Shown here: positions 1 to 8,035 of the stretch, piece by piece
Position numbering within the stretch: the first letter of the stretch is position 1
Layout of the letters: the number at the start of each line of letters is the position of its first letter
Source: Paenibacillus sinopodophylli
GTDB lineage: Bacteria > Bacillota > Bacilli > Paenibacillales > Paenibacillaceae
DNA length: 64,000 nucleotides
Assembly (NCBI RefSeq): GCF_005930355.1
Contig: NZ_VDBO01000003.1
Coordinates: forward strand, 124,001-188,000
Direction of reading: 5' to 3'
Program-made: the position numbers and the translations under genes
The notes under the pieces: model-generated
The model's database searches: none
What the model was told of the DNA's origin: nothing
The model's input: only the letters and a program-made list of their open reading frames with translations

Positions 1-242
1 AGTACGAAGCGCGTATCGACATTGACGGCAGCGAGCGTCTCCACTAAAAAGTCGCCGAAGGCATCCGATCCCAGCTTGCCTATAAATGCACTGCTCCCGC
101 CTAGCTTCGCCACTGCGCAGGCTACGTTAGCTGGAGCGCCGCCAGCTTCCTTCCTAAACGAGACCACATCCTTCAATTCCGTCCCCCTAGTATCCGGAAT
201 GAAATCGATCAACGCTTCACCAATCGTATACAGCTTTGACAA
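1..242 (-). CDS. Fructokinase, PfkB/ribokinase family (N-terminal part, cut by window edge)
   Basis: The protein runs off the left edge; about 80 N-terminal residues are visible. It opens with LYTIGEALIDFIP, followed by EAGGAPANVACAVAKLGG and GKLGSDAFGDFLVETL. These are the substrate-binding N-terminal motifs of PfkB-family sugar kinases of the fructokinase (ScrK) type, which phosphorylate the fructose released by sucrose hydrolysis. The start is a TTG at 242, chosen because AGGAGG lies about 7 nt upstream and no in-frame ATG is available. It begins 11 nt after the stop of the sucrose hydrolase gene, so the two form one operon. The ATP-binding C-terminal half is outside the window, so fructokinase rather than another PfkB kinase is inferred from the neighbour. 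Confidence 0.85.
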   Translation of the reverse strand, partial: MSKLYTIGEALIDFIPDTRGTELKDVVSFRKEAGGAPANVACAVAKLGGSSAFIGKLGSDAFGDFLVETLAAVNVDTRFV

Positions 243-253
243 TGCAAACCCTC

Positions 254-1603
254 CTATTTCATCATGTCCCATTTCTTAAACGATACAATCGTACATACCC
301 CATCGCTATACGTTTGAATGCCAAGCGAACGGGTACTTGGGTAAATTCTGCTGGTCATAACCTTCTCGCCGCCTTGAATAAATACCTCAACAGAGGATTT
401 ATCCACAAAAATATTCAACGCGAGCAATCCATCCTTCATCGCTATCCTAGTTCTACGCTCACCGCCAAGGCCGATACCAGACTTATCACGGTTAAATCGG
501 AATTTCTCCTCTGCCTGCCGATAGGATAGCACCGTCTCTTCCTCGCCGTACACCCTTAGCTTCAAGCCAAACTCCTCTGCTTGATCCGCCTTGAAAACGA
601 CCTCGAGCTCATAGCAATCCCCACTGACATCCATATCTTTAATACCTGATAAAACAATATCGCTTGTCTCATAACCATTCTTTCGGTAGGCCTTCGTTTC
701 CTCCAGCGGCTTGAATACTAACGACTCTCCTTGTAAAACAACTTCGCGAGGCAGTGTCATGGCACCAGCCCAATAGTGACCAAGCTGCGTCGGAATCTCA
801 GTTTCCCACGTCTCCATCCATGCCATAATAATGCGTCTACCTCTCTCGTCGGTCGTCGTCTGCGGAGCATAATAATCAAAACCATAGTCGACAGGCTCAT
901 AACGATCGTAGCTAAAGGTGCTTTGCAGAATATCCAAGCGTCCTATCATATATGTAGTGGAGTGTACATTATGATAGTCATCTCCTTGTGCAGGCATACG
1001 CTGCGGCGACATTACAAGCACATCATGACCGTCCAGCTCAAATAAATCCGGGCATTCCCAGTTATCGCCAAGCTTTCCGTCACTACGGGCGATTTCACCG
1101 ATGAAATTCCAATCCACTAAATCAAAGGAACGATATAATAAAATCAATCCACTGCCATGCCCATCATTAGAGCCTAGCACCACATAATATGCGCCGTCAC
1201 GTTCGAACACCTTGGGATCACGGAAATCCTTTTGGCTTACGCCTGCGGGGATTTGCTCCGTACGGATGACCGGATTGGCAGCCAGTTTCTCGAAATGGAT
1301 ACCATCCTCGGATACTGCTATATTTTGATTTTGGCGGTAATCATTATCCGTCCCTGTTACGATATGGCCGGTATACATCAAATATAGCCTGCCATCGCGC
1401 TCGAAAGCGCTGCCCGAGAAGCAGCCATCGCGATCATAGGTCTGATCTGGTGCTAGAGCAACCGGCAGATGCTTCCACGTCATAAGATCCGGACTCACCG
1501 CGTGTCCCCAGTGCATTGGGCCCCATACGGGTTGGTACGGATAATACTGATAGAACATATGATATTCCCCATTGTAATAGATAAATCCGTTTGGATCATT
1601 CAT
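254..1603 (-). CDS. Sucrose-6-phosphate hydrolase / fructan hydrolase, GH32 (5' end apparently frameshifted)
   Basis: Glycoside hydrolase family 32: hydrolyses sucrose, sucrose-6-phosphate or short fructans in the cytoplasm. No signal peptide is seen. From the only in-frame ATG (1603) the protein is 449 residues and opens with MNDPNG, which holds the catalytic Asp nucleophile (residue 3). RDP is at 128-130 and the WECPD motif with the acid/base Glu at 183. A beta-sandwich C-terminal domain follows from about residue 300. Homologues have about 30-40 residues before WMNDPNG. Here those residues can be read directly upstream in the same frame (YTREN..., NYHLISEFGW), but that frame has no ATG, GTG or TTG. 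The best-placed upstream ATG (1717-1719) is 2 nt out of phase. The gene is therefore probably frameshifted, or the sequence has an error there. The 3' end is intact and is followed by the fructokinase gene. Confidence 0.85.
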   Translation of the reverse strand: MNDPNGFIYYNGEYHMFYQYYPYQPVWGPMHWGHAVSPDLMTWKHLPVALAPDQTYDRDGCFSGSAFERDGRLYLMYTGHIVTGTDNDYRQNQNIAVSEDGIHFEKLAANPVIRTEQIPAGVSQKDFRDPKVFERDGAYYVVLGSNDGHGSGLILLYRSFDLVDWNFIGEIARSDGKLGDNWECPDLFELDGHDVLVMSPQRMPAQGDDYHNVHSTTYMIGRLDILQSTFSYDRYEPVDYGFDYYAPQTTTDERGRRIIMAWMETWETEIPTQLGHYWAGAMTLPREVVLQGESLVFKPLEETKAYRKNGYETSDIVLSGIKDMDVSGDCYELEVVFKADQAEEFGLKLRVYGEEETVLSYRQAEEKFRFNRDKSGIGLGGERRTRIAMKDGLLALNIFVDKSSVEVFIQGGEKVMTSRIYPSTRSLGIQTYSDGVCTIVSFKKWDMMK

Positions 1604-1719
1604 CCAGCCAAACTCGCTTATGAGATGATAATTAAGCCGATATTCATCCTTTAATAAATACTTACGCTGAGCAACAAATGCATCCGCATTTTCTCTTGTA
1701 TATAAGATAAATCAATCAT
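1604..1719 (-). pseudogene. Out-of-frame 5' segment of the GH32 sucrose hydrolase
   Basis: Reading leftwards from an ATG at 1719, the first six codons give MIDLSY. The run CTTATATACA follows, after which homologous N-terminal sequence (TRENADAFVAQ...) continues only in the frame shifted by two. Removing one AT from the TATATA run would join both parts into a 487-residue protein, the usual length of this family. As written, the ATG frame stops after 22 codons. The homology-bearing frame is bounded upstream by a TGA and has no start codon before the ATG at 1603. This could be true inactivation, phase variation at the short AT repeat, or an assembly error. Confidence 0.6.
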
Positions 1720-2041
1720 CCCTTTCTACTTATTTAATGGAGCCTTGCATAACTACTGGAAAAACAACTAGGCAATGCGTCTGCATACGCTTACATCACA
1801 TCCGATATTCATATGAATGGGGACCCATTTGCAGTTTAGAAAACCAATGGAGCCGGTATATTTTGAAGACAAGAATCACAAGAACCTGGCATGATACAAT
1901 CATGACTACAACCATTAAAAAGAACAAACATCCATAGCATATAGTCCCATTAAGTATAGCTAAATTCGCAGCATAATCAATCTATAGCTAGATAATTATG
2001 CTCGGATCAAGCTGAGGATAGATAGCATGGATCGGCAAGGC
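1720..2041. other. Intergenic stretch with no supported gene
   Basis: Between the sucrose cluster and the murA terminator. It should hold the promoter of the sucrose genes, but I see no convincing -35/-10 pair. A minus-strand reading frame here gives one hydrophobic segment followed by a short tail, without a ribosome binding site, so it is not called a gene. Confidence 0.4.
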
Positions 2042-2132
2042 GAAACGGCAGTAGCCGTCCTCAGGCTGCGTGTGTTTCATTCCGAGAAATATAGTGAAAG
2101 GATGGCGAAATCATATCCTTTCCTATATTTCA
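2042..2132 (+). repeat. Dispersed two-hairpin element, copy A
   Basis: Left hairpin from GAAAC (2042) to GTTTC (2074-2078). Right hairpin 2086-2131 with arms GAAATATAGTGAAAGGAT and ATCCTTTCCTATATTTC and the loop GGCGAAATCAT; the arms are fully complementary apart from one bulged T. It lies directly beside the murA terminator. See the finding on the repeat family. Confidence 0.8.
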
Positions 2133-2184
2133 AAAAAAGAAGCTGTTTCAAATAAGCTCATTACAGCTTGTTTGAAACAGCTTC
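2132..2184 (-). terminator. Rho-independent terminator of murA
   Basis: GAAGCTGTTTCAAA pairs perfectly with TTTGAAACAGCTTC (14 bp). It is followed on the minus strand by seven T residues, about 20 nt beyond the murA stop. Confidence 0.9.
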
Positions 2185-2205
2185 TTCATTGTGTTTGCCT
2201 TGACC

Positions 2206-3654
2206 CTAAGCCCAGGTCGGTTGAATCTTAAGAACAGCTACTTCCTTCTCACGCATGTAAGAAACAGCAGCTTCTCCTTCAGACGATGCTGCAACTGTAC
2301 TAGCAGCTGCTGCAGCCAATTCCTTAGCTGGTTTAGATGATCGGGTAACGACTGACTCCTGATGGCTTGTCGCCACATCCAAAGCATTCTCAGCAACTGT
2401 CTCGATACGGTAAATATCCGCTCCTAGCGCGGCAAGCTTGCCCGTAATATCGACATAACCACGATCAACGTGATGCAGTCCGGTAAGTTCCGTCTCGCCT
2501 TCTGCACGTAATGCTGCGCAAATCAGCGCGGCTCCTGCGCGCAAATCAGTTGCGCATACTTTAGCACCTGTAAGCGGCAGCCCACCGCTAACGATAGCTG
2601 TGCGTCCATCGACTTTTATTTGAGCGTTCATTTTCTGGAACTCATCAACGTGCATGAATCGGTTCTCGAATACCGTTTCCGTCACTACGCTTGTGCCTTC
2701 TGAAACGAGCAGCAGCGCCATCATCTGCGACTGCATATCGGTTGGAAAACCAGGATGCGGCAGCGTCTTAACATCGACTGACTTCAGTACAGGTCCCGCT
2801 TGTACGCGAATACCGTTGTCGCTTTCGGTAATCTCCACGCCCATTTCTTGAAGCTTAGAAATAACCGGAGTCAGATGGTCTGCAATAGCGCCTTCCACGA
2901 ATACGTCGCCGCCCGTAATAGCAGCAGCAATCATATATGTACCCGCTTCAACACGGTCAGGAATAACATGATGAACAGCGCCATACATGTGATCCACGCC
3001 TTCGATACGAATAACGCCTGTACCTGCACCGCGAACCTTACCGCCCATTGCATTAATATAATTAGCCAAATCTACAATTTCCGGTTCCTTGGCTGCATTC
3101 TCAAGAATGGTTGTGCCATCAGCCAATGCTGCCGCCATCATAATATTTTCCGTTGCTCCGACACTCGCTACGTCCAAATAAATTTTGGCACCCTTCAGAC
3201 GCGTTTTTACGCTGGCTTCAATAAACCCATGGCCTAACGTTATTTCTGCACCCATCGCTTCAAAGCCCTTCAAATGCTGATCGATCGGACGTGTACCGAT
3301 TGCACAGCCTCCAGGCAGTGAAATTCTCACCTTGCCAATACGGCCAAGAAGCGGCCCCATGACGAGGAAGGATGCACGCATTTTACGAATGAGCTCATAA
3401 GGAGCTTCAAATGACGTAATGGCTTGCGCGGTAATGCGCATCGTTTCATTGTTATAGGATAATTGTGCGCCTAAAGAGGCTAACACCTTCTGAATCGTCA
3501 TAACGTCGTCGAGGAGGGGTACGTCATGGATGACGCTGTCTCCTTCTGTCGCTAATAATGAGGCCGCTAAAATGGGGAGTACTGCATTTTTTGCTCCGCT
3601 AACACGGACCGTTCCCTTCAAACGCTGGCCTCCGCGGACGATAATTTTGGTCAT
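2206..3654 (-). CDS. murA: UDP-N-acetylglucosamine 1-carboxyvinyltransferase MurA, with long C-terminal tail
   Basis: Catalyses the first committed step of peptidoglycan synthesis: transfer of enolpyruvate from PEP to UDP-GlcNAc in the cytoplasm. The 482-residue protein shows Lys22 in SGAKNA and the catalytic Cys117 in [13 protein letters not shown], the residue attacked by fosfomycin. Most MurA proteins end just after the motif read here as LGADIYRIE. This one carries about 55 further residues rich in Ala, Ser, Glu and Lys, ending QPTWA. In B. subtilis murAA lies near atpC and ywzB; here murA and the ywzB-like gene are adjacent but separated from the atp operon by the protease, nuo and ger genes. 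The start ATG at 3654 has GGAGGGAAC upstream. A strong terminator follows. Confidence 0.96.
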   Translation of the reverse strand: MTKIIVRGGQRLKGTVRVSGAKNAVLPILAASLLATEGDSVIHDVPLLDDVMTIQKVLASLGAQLSYNNETMRITAQAITSFEAPYELIRKMRASFLVMGPLLGRIGKVRISLPGGCAIGTRPIDQHLKGFEAMGAEITLGHGFIEASVKTRLKGAKIYLDVASVGATENIMMAAALADGTTILENAAKEPEIVDLANYINAMGGKVRGAGTGVIRIEGVDHMYGAVHHVIPDRVEAGTYMIAAAITGGDVFVEGAIADHLTPVISKLQEMGVEITESDNGIRVQAGPVLKSVDVKTLPHPGFPTDMQSQMMALLLVSEGTSVVTETVFENRFMHVDEFQKMNAQIKVDGRTAIVSGGLPLTGAKVCATDLRAGAALICAALRAEGETELTGLHHVDRGYVDITGKLAALGADIYRIETVAENALDVATSHQESVVTRSSKPAKELAAAAASTVAASSEGEAAVSYMREKEVAVLKIQPTWA

Positions 3655-4046
3655 CTTATGGTTCCCTCCGCGAACTGCAATTTCTATTACCTATTCGTGT
3701 ATTTTCTGGAATAACTCAATTTACCCAAACTTCATCTTATCACTCAACTACATGAATCGACAAGCGTTAATTTAAGGACATTTTTTGTACATGATTCCCT
3801 CGGCAATTTATGACCTTTTTCCACATAAACGGCTTTCATTTGAGCTGAACATAAGTTTCTCATACAAGGTGAAACGACTGTCTCCATTCTTTGGCGGCGC
3901 GCTTCATTCCGAGAAATATAGAGAAAGGATGGCGAAAGTATATACTTTCCTATATTTAAAATTAGACCCTAATGGATATCTATTCGTATGCCTGCAGCTT
4001 TTTGAGTCCGTCATGTATTACCCATTCTTGACATGTTTCGCATTTG
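3655..4046. other. Intergenic region between the ywzB-like gene and murA
   Basis: About 390 bp containing the murA leader and dispersed repeat copy B (3871-3957). B. subtilis has ywmB in this neighbourhood; no equivalent reading frame is present here. No clear promoter could be assigned. Confidence 0.5.
3871..3957 (+). repeat. Dispersed two-hairpin element, copy B
   Basis: Left module from GAAACG (3871) with TTTGGCGGCGCGCTTCA. Right hairpin 3912-3957 with arms GAAATATAGAGAAAG and CTTTCCTATATTT around the loop GATGGCGAAAGTATATA. It lies between the ywzB-like gene and murA. Confidence 0.8.
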
Positions 4047-4313
4047 TTATTCGACAAAGCTTTTGAGCAGCACCGTATAACCCCAATATTCCAATATAAA
4101 CTTAGCCAATAAATGCCCCATAATAATGGCAACAAACACTTGAAACATGCGGGCTTTCGGACTGCGAGGAAACTTGAAAAAGGTTTCCCACTTAATCTCC
4201 TGCACGACAAACCAAACGAGTATTATACTCAGAATAACGATAATAATCGAAAACAATCCGGTCATACCGTTGTAGGTCTGTACGTTTTCATAAAGCTCAT
4301 TATTCACGCTCAT
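4047..4313 (-). CDS. DUF1146 / YwzB-like small membrane protein
   Basis: An 88-residue protein from the ATG at 4313, chosen over the longer reading from 4364 because GGGGAGG lies just upstream and the extra 17 residues look non-coding. Two hydrophobic segments are seen: GLFSIIIVILSIILVWFVVQ (about 18-37) and a C-terminal one around VFVAIIMGHLLAKFILEYWG. The short motif VVQEIKWETFFKFPRSPKAR between them is basic and typical of the DUF1146 family, whose B. subtilis member ywzB lies between atpC and murAA. Its position just upstream of murA supports the assignment. The function is unknown. Confidence 0.75.
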   Translation of the reverse strand: MSVNNELYENVQTYNGMTGLFSIIIVILSIILVWFVVQEIKWETFFKFPRSPKARMFQVFVAIIMGHLLAKFILEYWGYTVLLKSFVE

Positions 4314-4442
4314 GCTGCCTCCCCGGCTTTCCCCTGTATTCTCAAGGGCTGAGCTTACAAGCATAAATAGATTACTTATCTACCTGATGCTTGCTGCCTA
4401 TCTTTCAAACGAAAAGGAAAGCCAAATTGTTTTATGCAAATA

Positions 4443-7400
4443 TTAGGAAATCACCCGATACAGGAGCACGGTAAAGTCTGCGCGGCTCGCATTCTGTTTC
4501 GGTTGGAAGGTTCCCGCATTCACGCCCTCAAGCTGCCCTGTCGCCTTCATAGCGAGCAGCATGGGAGCCGACCAATGGGTTCGAGATACGTCATTAAACG
4601 GGTCTCCAATTGGCATACGCGGCTTAACGCCTGCCGCATATCCGATAATAAGCGCCATCTCCGCTCTCGTGATCGGCTGATCGGGCTTAAAGGAGCCTCC
4701 AGGGAAACCTCTTATCCAGCCTTGGCTGACAGCGCTCGTTATTGCTGCATAAGCCCAATGGTCAGTGGATACATCCGTGAACCGCTTCGAGTTCAGCTTG
4801 CCTCCAGAGATCGGCTTATACGTCTTCACGACCATTGCAACAGCTTCTGCCCTTGTAATGGCTCGTTTCGGCTCGAAACGATTGTTGCCCGTGCCGTTTA
4901 TGATGCCTTGTTTGCTGAGTGCTGCAATTTCATTCTGTGCCCAGTGACCTTTAATATCCTTGAAGCCAGCGACCAGTTCCTCCGCATTCACCTTCAATCG
5001 ATAATACTGTCTGTCGAAGGGTGCATCCGCCATCAGCTTCACATAATAAATACCTGGTTGCAGCAGCTGATCACTCGTCTGGAGCTTGCCGCTGCCTGAT
5101 GTGCTTGCGGTCGCTAATTGCTTCATACGTTTGTCGAACAGCTGAAGCTTCATATTTATATCAGTGGGCACACCCGTTATCGTCAGACCAATGACGCTGG
5201 GGGACGTGAGGCGGTACTGAAACCAATCGACGTCAGAGGCGCTTCCTATAACACCAACATATTCCGTACCTGGATTAATCATAAACGCTTCATATGATTT
5301 ATCATTCGGTTCGTTCGGATCGTCGTATTTGGGCGTGTAGTCCACTTGGAGCGTATAGGTGCCAAGTGTCGGACTCGCCTCGGAAGAGATCGCATTGTGA
5401 ACACGAATATAATATTTGCCAGGTGTCACGGTTATGACTGGAGACTGCTCTGTCTCCCCTTCGGATTCGTCGTCGTATACCATCAGCTGCTGCCCAGCCT
5501 TCTGCAGGGCAAGCCCCGGGTCAATCCGCGCCGTATTTGTGCTGAGCGCAAGCTTCAGCTTACCGCTTTGCGTGAAGGTTATCGCGAACCAATCACGATC
5601 GCCAAGCTGATGAAAATTGCCCGTAATCGATTGGGACCTCGGCTGAAGGGTCGACGCCTCATACGACTTATCGTTTTTCTCGTAATCGTCTGACTTCATC
5701 GTCAAGGTAGAGGTGAGCAAGTATGGCAAATTCTCATTGCTGCTTTGGTTGATCAGCTCGAGATGAATAAGATGCTGCCCTTTCTTCACATCCAGATCAA
5801 TGGACCGATTCGCCAGCTTCGTATCGCTGGAGCTCTGCTTCACCCCATTGAAGAAATGAGTAAGCCTTACTGGCGGAACGATATTGCCGCTAGCCACCAG
5901 CCCCTCGTACTGAATCGTCAGCTTGCCATCATAAGGTGTATCTATCCGAAACCAATCGTGGTCTGCTGTCCCTTCCAGCAGGCCTGAGATTTGTGTGCCA
6001 AGAGGGAAGCGCGCCGCCGTTTTCTGGCTGTCGTTCGGTTCGAAACCGTCGCTCTTGAGCGCAGTGCGGACAGCTTGATCAATCTGCAGTAAGCCATAAC
6101 CGAAAGAGCTGTCTGCTCCTGCTGTACCGATATTTTTGGCAGTTTGGCGCAGCAGCTCCCGAATCTGATACGGCTTTAACGTTTTGTATCGCGCCCATAT
6201 GAGCGCCGCTGCGGCAGCGGCTTGCGGGGCCGCCATCGACGTCCCCTCCTCTTTCTTATACAAACCACCCATCGCTGTCGTATATACATTCCAAGGGGCA
6301 ACGATATCCAGCTCCGTTCCCCGATTGGATCTGGCATCAACGACATTATTGGTTTTAATGCCGCCAACAGCGAGCACAGTCGGGTAAGCAGCAGGATATT
6401 TCACCGCCGCTTTCGTACCCAGCGTGACACCGTCATTGCCTGCTGCTGCAACAAGCAGTACGTTTTTGCTCTCCGCATACTGCACAATATCTAGCATATA
6501 AGGGGAATAACGATGCAGTCCGACAGACAACACGACGATCTTCGCGCCGCTGCGGACCGCATACAGTATAGCATCGCCCAGCTCTTGCTCCGTCCCATCG
6601 CCACGGTGATCGAGTGCCTTGATCGGCATAATGCGAGCCTTCCAGAGAATGCCTGCAACACCAATACCGTTATTGCCTTCAGCTGCGATAACGCCTGCAA
6701 CACTTGTTCCGTGTCCATTGTCATCTTCAGGCGGCTTGCCCGGTTCAACTAAGTTGGCACCTGGAACGAGATTATCTTTCAAATCAGGATGGTTAAGGTC
6801 AATACCAGTATCCACAATCGCAATCGTCAGCTCTTGCTGCTCGCGAACGGTTTCCCATGCTTTCTTCGCTCTGATCTGATTCAGATACAGCTGCTTAGGC
6901 AGCTCAGGATCGTTCGCGGGCAGTACCGCTGCTGGTGCTGCTGCAACTCGCGCAGAAGATTCCGCTGCGGCATCCTGCGACTGCTCCGCTGCGGGCGAAG
7001 GCGTGCCGGCCTCTGTCTCATCAGCCGGCAAAGCTAGAATGTGCACCGATTCATTCGGGTGCACATACTCTACGCCCGGCAGGCTCTGCAGCCGGCCGAG
7101 CCACTCTTGTACGTCCGCGTCCTTATCCGCCGGACGTACGAGCATGACCGCCGCCTCATTCTGGCGGCGGAGCACCTGCGTCCCGCGCAGCTCGTGAGTG
7201 AGCGCGGGGCTGCTCCATTTGAGCAGCCAGCTTTGCGGCTGCTCTGCAGCGGCGCCTGCGGCGTCGACTGCGGCGCTGGAAGCGGCGGCGAGCGCCGCAG
7301 GCGCCGCTCCGGGAGCGAACCCTGCGGGGGCTATGCCCCCGAGGGTGACGCTCCCGAGCAGCAGTGCGAGCAGCGCCTGGCGGAGCAGCTTGGGCGCGGC

Positions 7401-7604
7401 GAGCTTACGCTTTGCGCCTGATGCATGCTTGCGCAGGCGCTTCAGTTGAGCCTTTCCGAAGGGCACTTTGCCTGCCTTTAGTCCCGCTGAATCAACAGTA
7501 TTAAGCTTTGCGCCCTGTTTTGTTCCTATTCGTTTAATCATCATATTCTGCCTTCGCATATGGGATCTGTAATGTTTGTCCCTGCTTTCAATTAAAAATG
7601 CCAC
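4443..7604 (-). CDS. Secreted subtilisin-like serine protease with PPC repeats and three SLH domains
   Basis: A 1053-residue S8 family protease anchored to the cell wall. Counting from the first Met, a long basic N-terminus precedes a hydrophobic Ala/Leu signal segment (about 76-108), so the true start may be one of the Met residues at 16, 21 or 22. The catalytic triad is Asp265 (VDTGIDL), His298 (NGHGTS) and Ser456 (GTSMAAP), with the oxyanion Asn390 (AAAGND). Three bacterial pre-peptidase C-terminal (PPC-like) units follow, each opening with an EPND/EKND motif and containing DWF. Three C-terminal SLH domains (GHWAQNEI, DHWAYAAI, THWSAPML) should bind wall polysaccharide. The first 120 residues and the 7200-7450 DNA are unusually GC- and Ala-rich. 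A propeptide-inhibitor-like region lies at about 130-190. The substrate is unknown. Confidence 0.92.
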   Translation of the reverse strand: MAFLIESRDKHYRSHMRRQNMMIKRIGTKQGAKLNTVDSAGLKAGKVPFGKAQLKRLRKHASGAKRKLAAPKLLRQALLALLLGSVTLGGIAPAGFAPGAAPAALAAASSAAVDAAGAAAEQPQSWLLKWSSPALTHELRGTQVLRRQNEAAVMLVRPADKDADVQEWLGRLQSLPGVEYVHPNESVHILALPADETEAGTPSPAAEQSQDAAAESSARVAAAPAAVLPANDPELPKQLYLNQIRAKKAWETVREQQELTIAIVDTGIDLNHPDLKDNLVPGANLVEPGKPPEDDNGHGTSVAGVIAAEGNNGIGVAGILWKARIMPIKALDHRGDGTEQELGDAILYAVRSGAKIVVLSVGLHRYSPYMLDIVQYAESKNVLLVAAAGNDGVTLGTKAAVKYPAAYPTVLAVGGIKTNNVVDARSNRGTELDIVAPWNVYTTAMGGLYKKEEGTSMAAPQAAAAAALIWARYKTLKPYQIRELLRQTAKNIGTAGADSSFGYGLLQIDQAVRTALKSDGFEPNDSQKTAARFPLGTQISGLLEGTADHDWFRIDTPYDGKLTIQYEGLVASGNIVPPVRLTHFFNGVKQSSSDTKLANRSIDLDVKKGQHLIHLELINQSSNENLPYLLTSTLTMKSDDYEKNDKSYEASTLQPRSQSITGNFHQLGDRDWFAITFTQSGKLKLALSTNTARIDPGLALQKAGQQLMVYDDESEGETEQSPVITVTPGKYYIRVHNAISSEASPTLGTYTLQVDYTPKYDDPNEPNDKSYEAFMINPGTEYVGVIGSASDVDWFQYRLTSPSVIGLTITGVPTDINMKLQLFDKRMKQLATASTSGSGKLQTSDQLLQPGIYYVKLMADAPFDRQYYRLKVNAEELVAGFKDIKGHWAQNEIAALSKQGIINGTGNNRFEPKRAITRAEAVAMVVKTYKPISGGKLNSKRFTDVSTDHWAYAAITSAVSQGWIRGFPGGSFKPDQPITRAEMALIIGYAAGVKPRMPIGDPFNDVSRTHWSAPMLLAMKATGQLEGVNAGTFQPKQNASRADFTVLLYRVIS

Positions 7605-8035
7605 TCTTAACCATTCTCTTTCTGACAGCCAATTCCCTTGTTGCCTGCAGACAAAAGGACAAAAGACCTACACGGTTCACTTATCCTCACAATAAATAGT
7701 CGGTAATAATCCTTATCTATTATTTCCCGGTAAATACATACTAGAATGATGCACAATTGCGGATGTCTCACACGTCTCAAAGACTACTAAACCAACCCTT
7801 CCGCCCTGCTGCTCAATACCCACTTCATTTGGTTATGAAACAGGTGAATTTGCTTTCAATAGCTTCGGTTCAGCCCCTTGCTCATGCCTAGATCATGCAC
7901 CTTTAACTCATAGACGGATAAAGAACGATAGAACTAAGAAGGGATTGCTCTGCAGGTCCGTGTACATAACCGCTTGGAGCAATCCCTTATGTTTATCGAT
8001 TACGCAGCAGCAAGCTTCTTAGCTTACCTGTACCG
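7605..8035. other. Intergenic region with a hairpin after nuoN
   Basis: Some 430 bp. The only clear structure is a 12-bp stem, AAGGGATTGCTC (7939-7950) with GAGCAATCCCTT (7977-7988), about 50 nt after the nuoN stop. It lacks a long T run on either strand, so it is at best a weak terminator of the nuo operon. The rest should contain the promoter of the protease gene, not identifiable with confidence. Confidence 0.55.

Noticed and set aside
1740..1970. Short minus-strand hydrophobic frame (about 39-60 codons) upstream of the sucrose hydrolase
   Set aside because: No ribosome binding site, no recognised similarity and a stop just upstream. It may be a decayed gene but cannot be supported.
4434..5099. 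A 221-codon plus-strand open frame opposite the SLH protease
   Set aside because: It lies wholly within the reverse complement of the SLH-encoding part of the protease gene, has an arginine/histidine-rich product of no recognisable family and no ribosome binding site.
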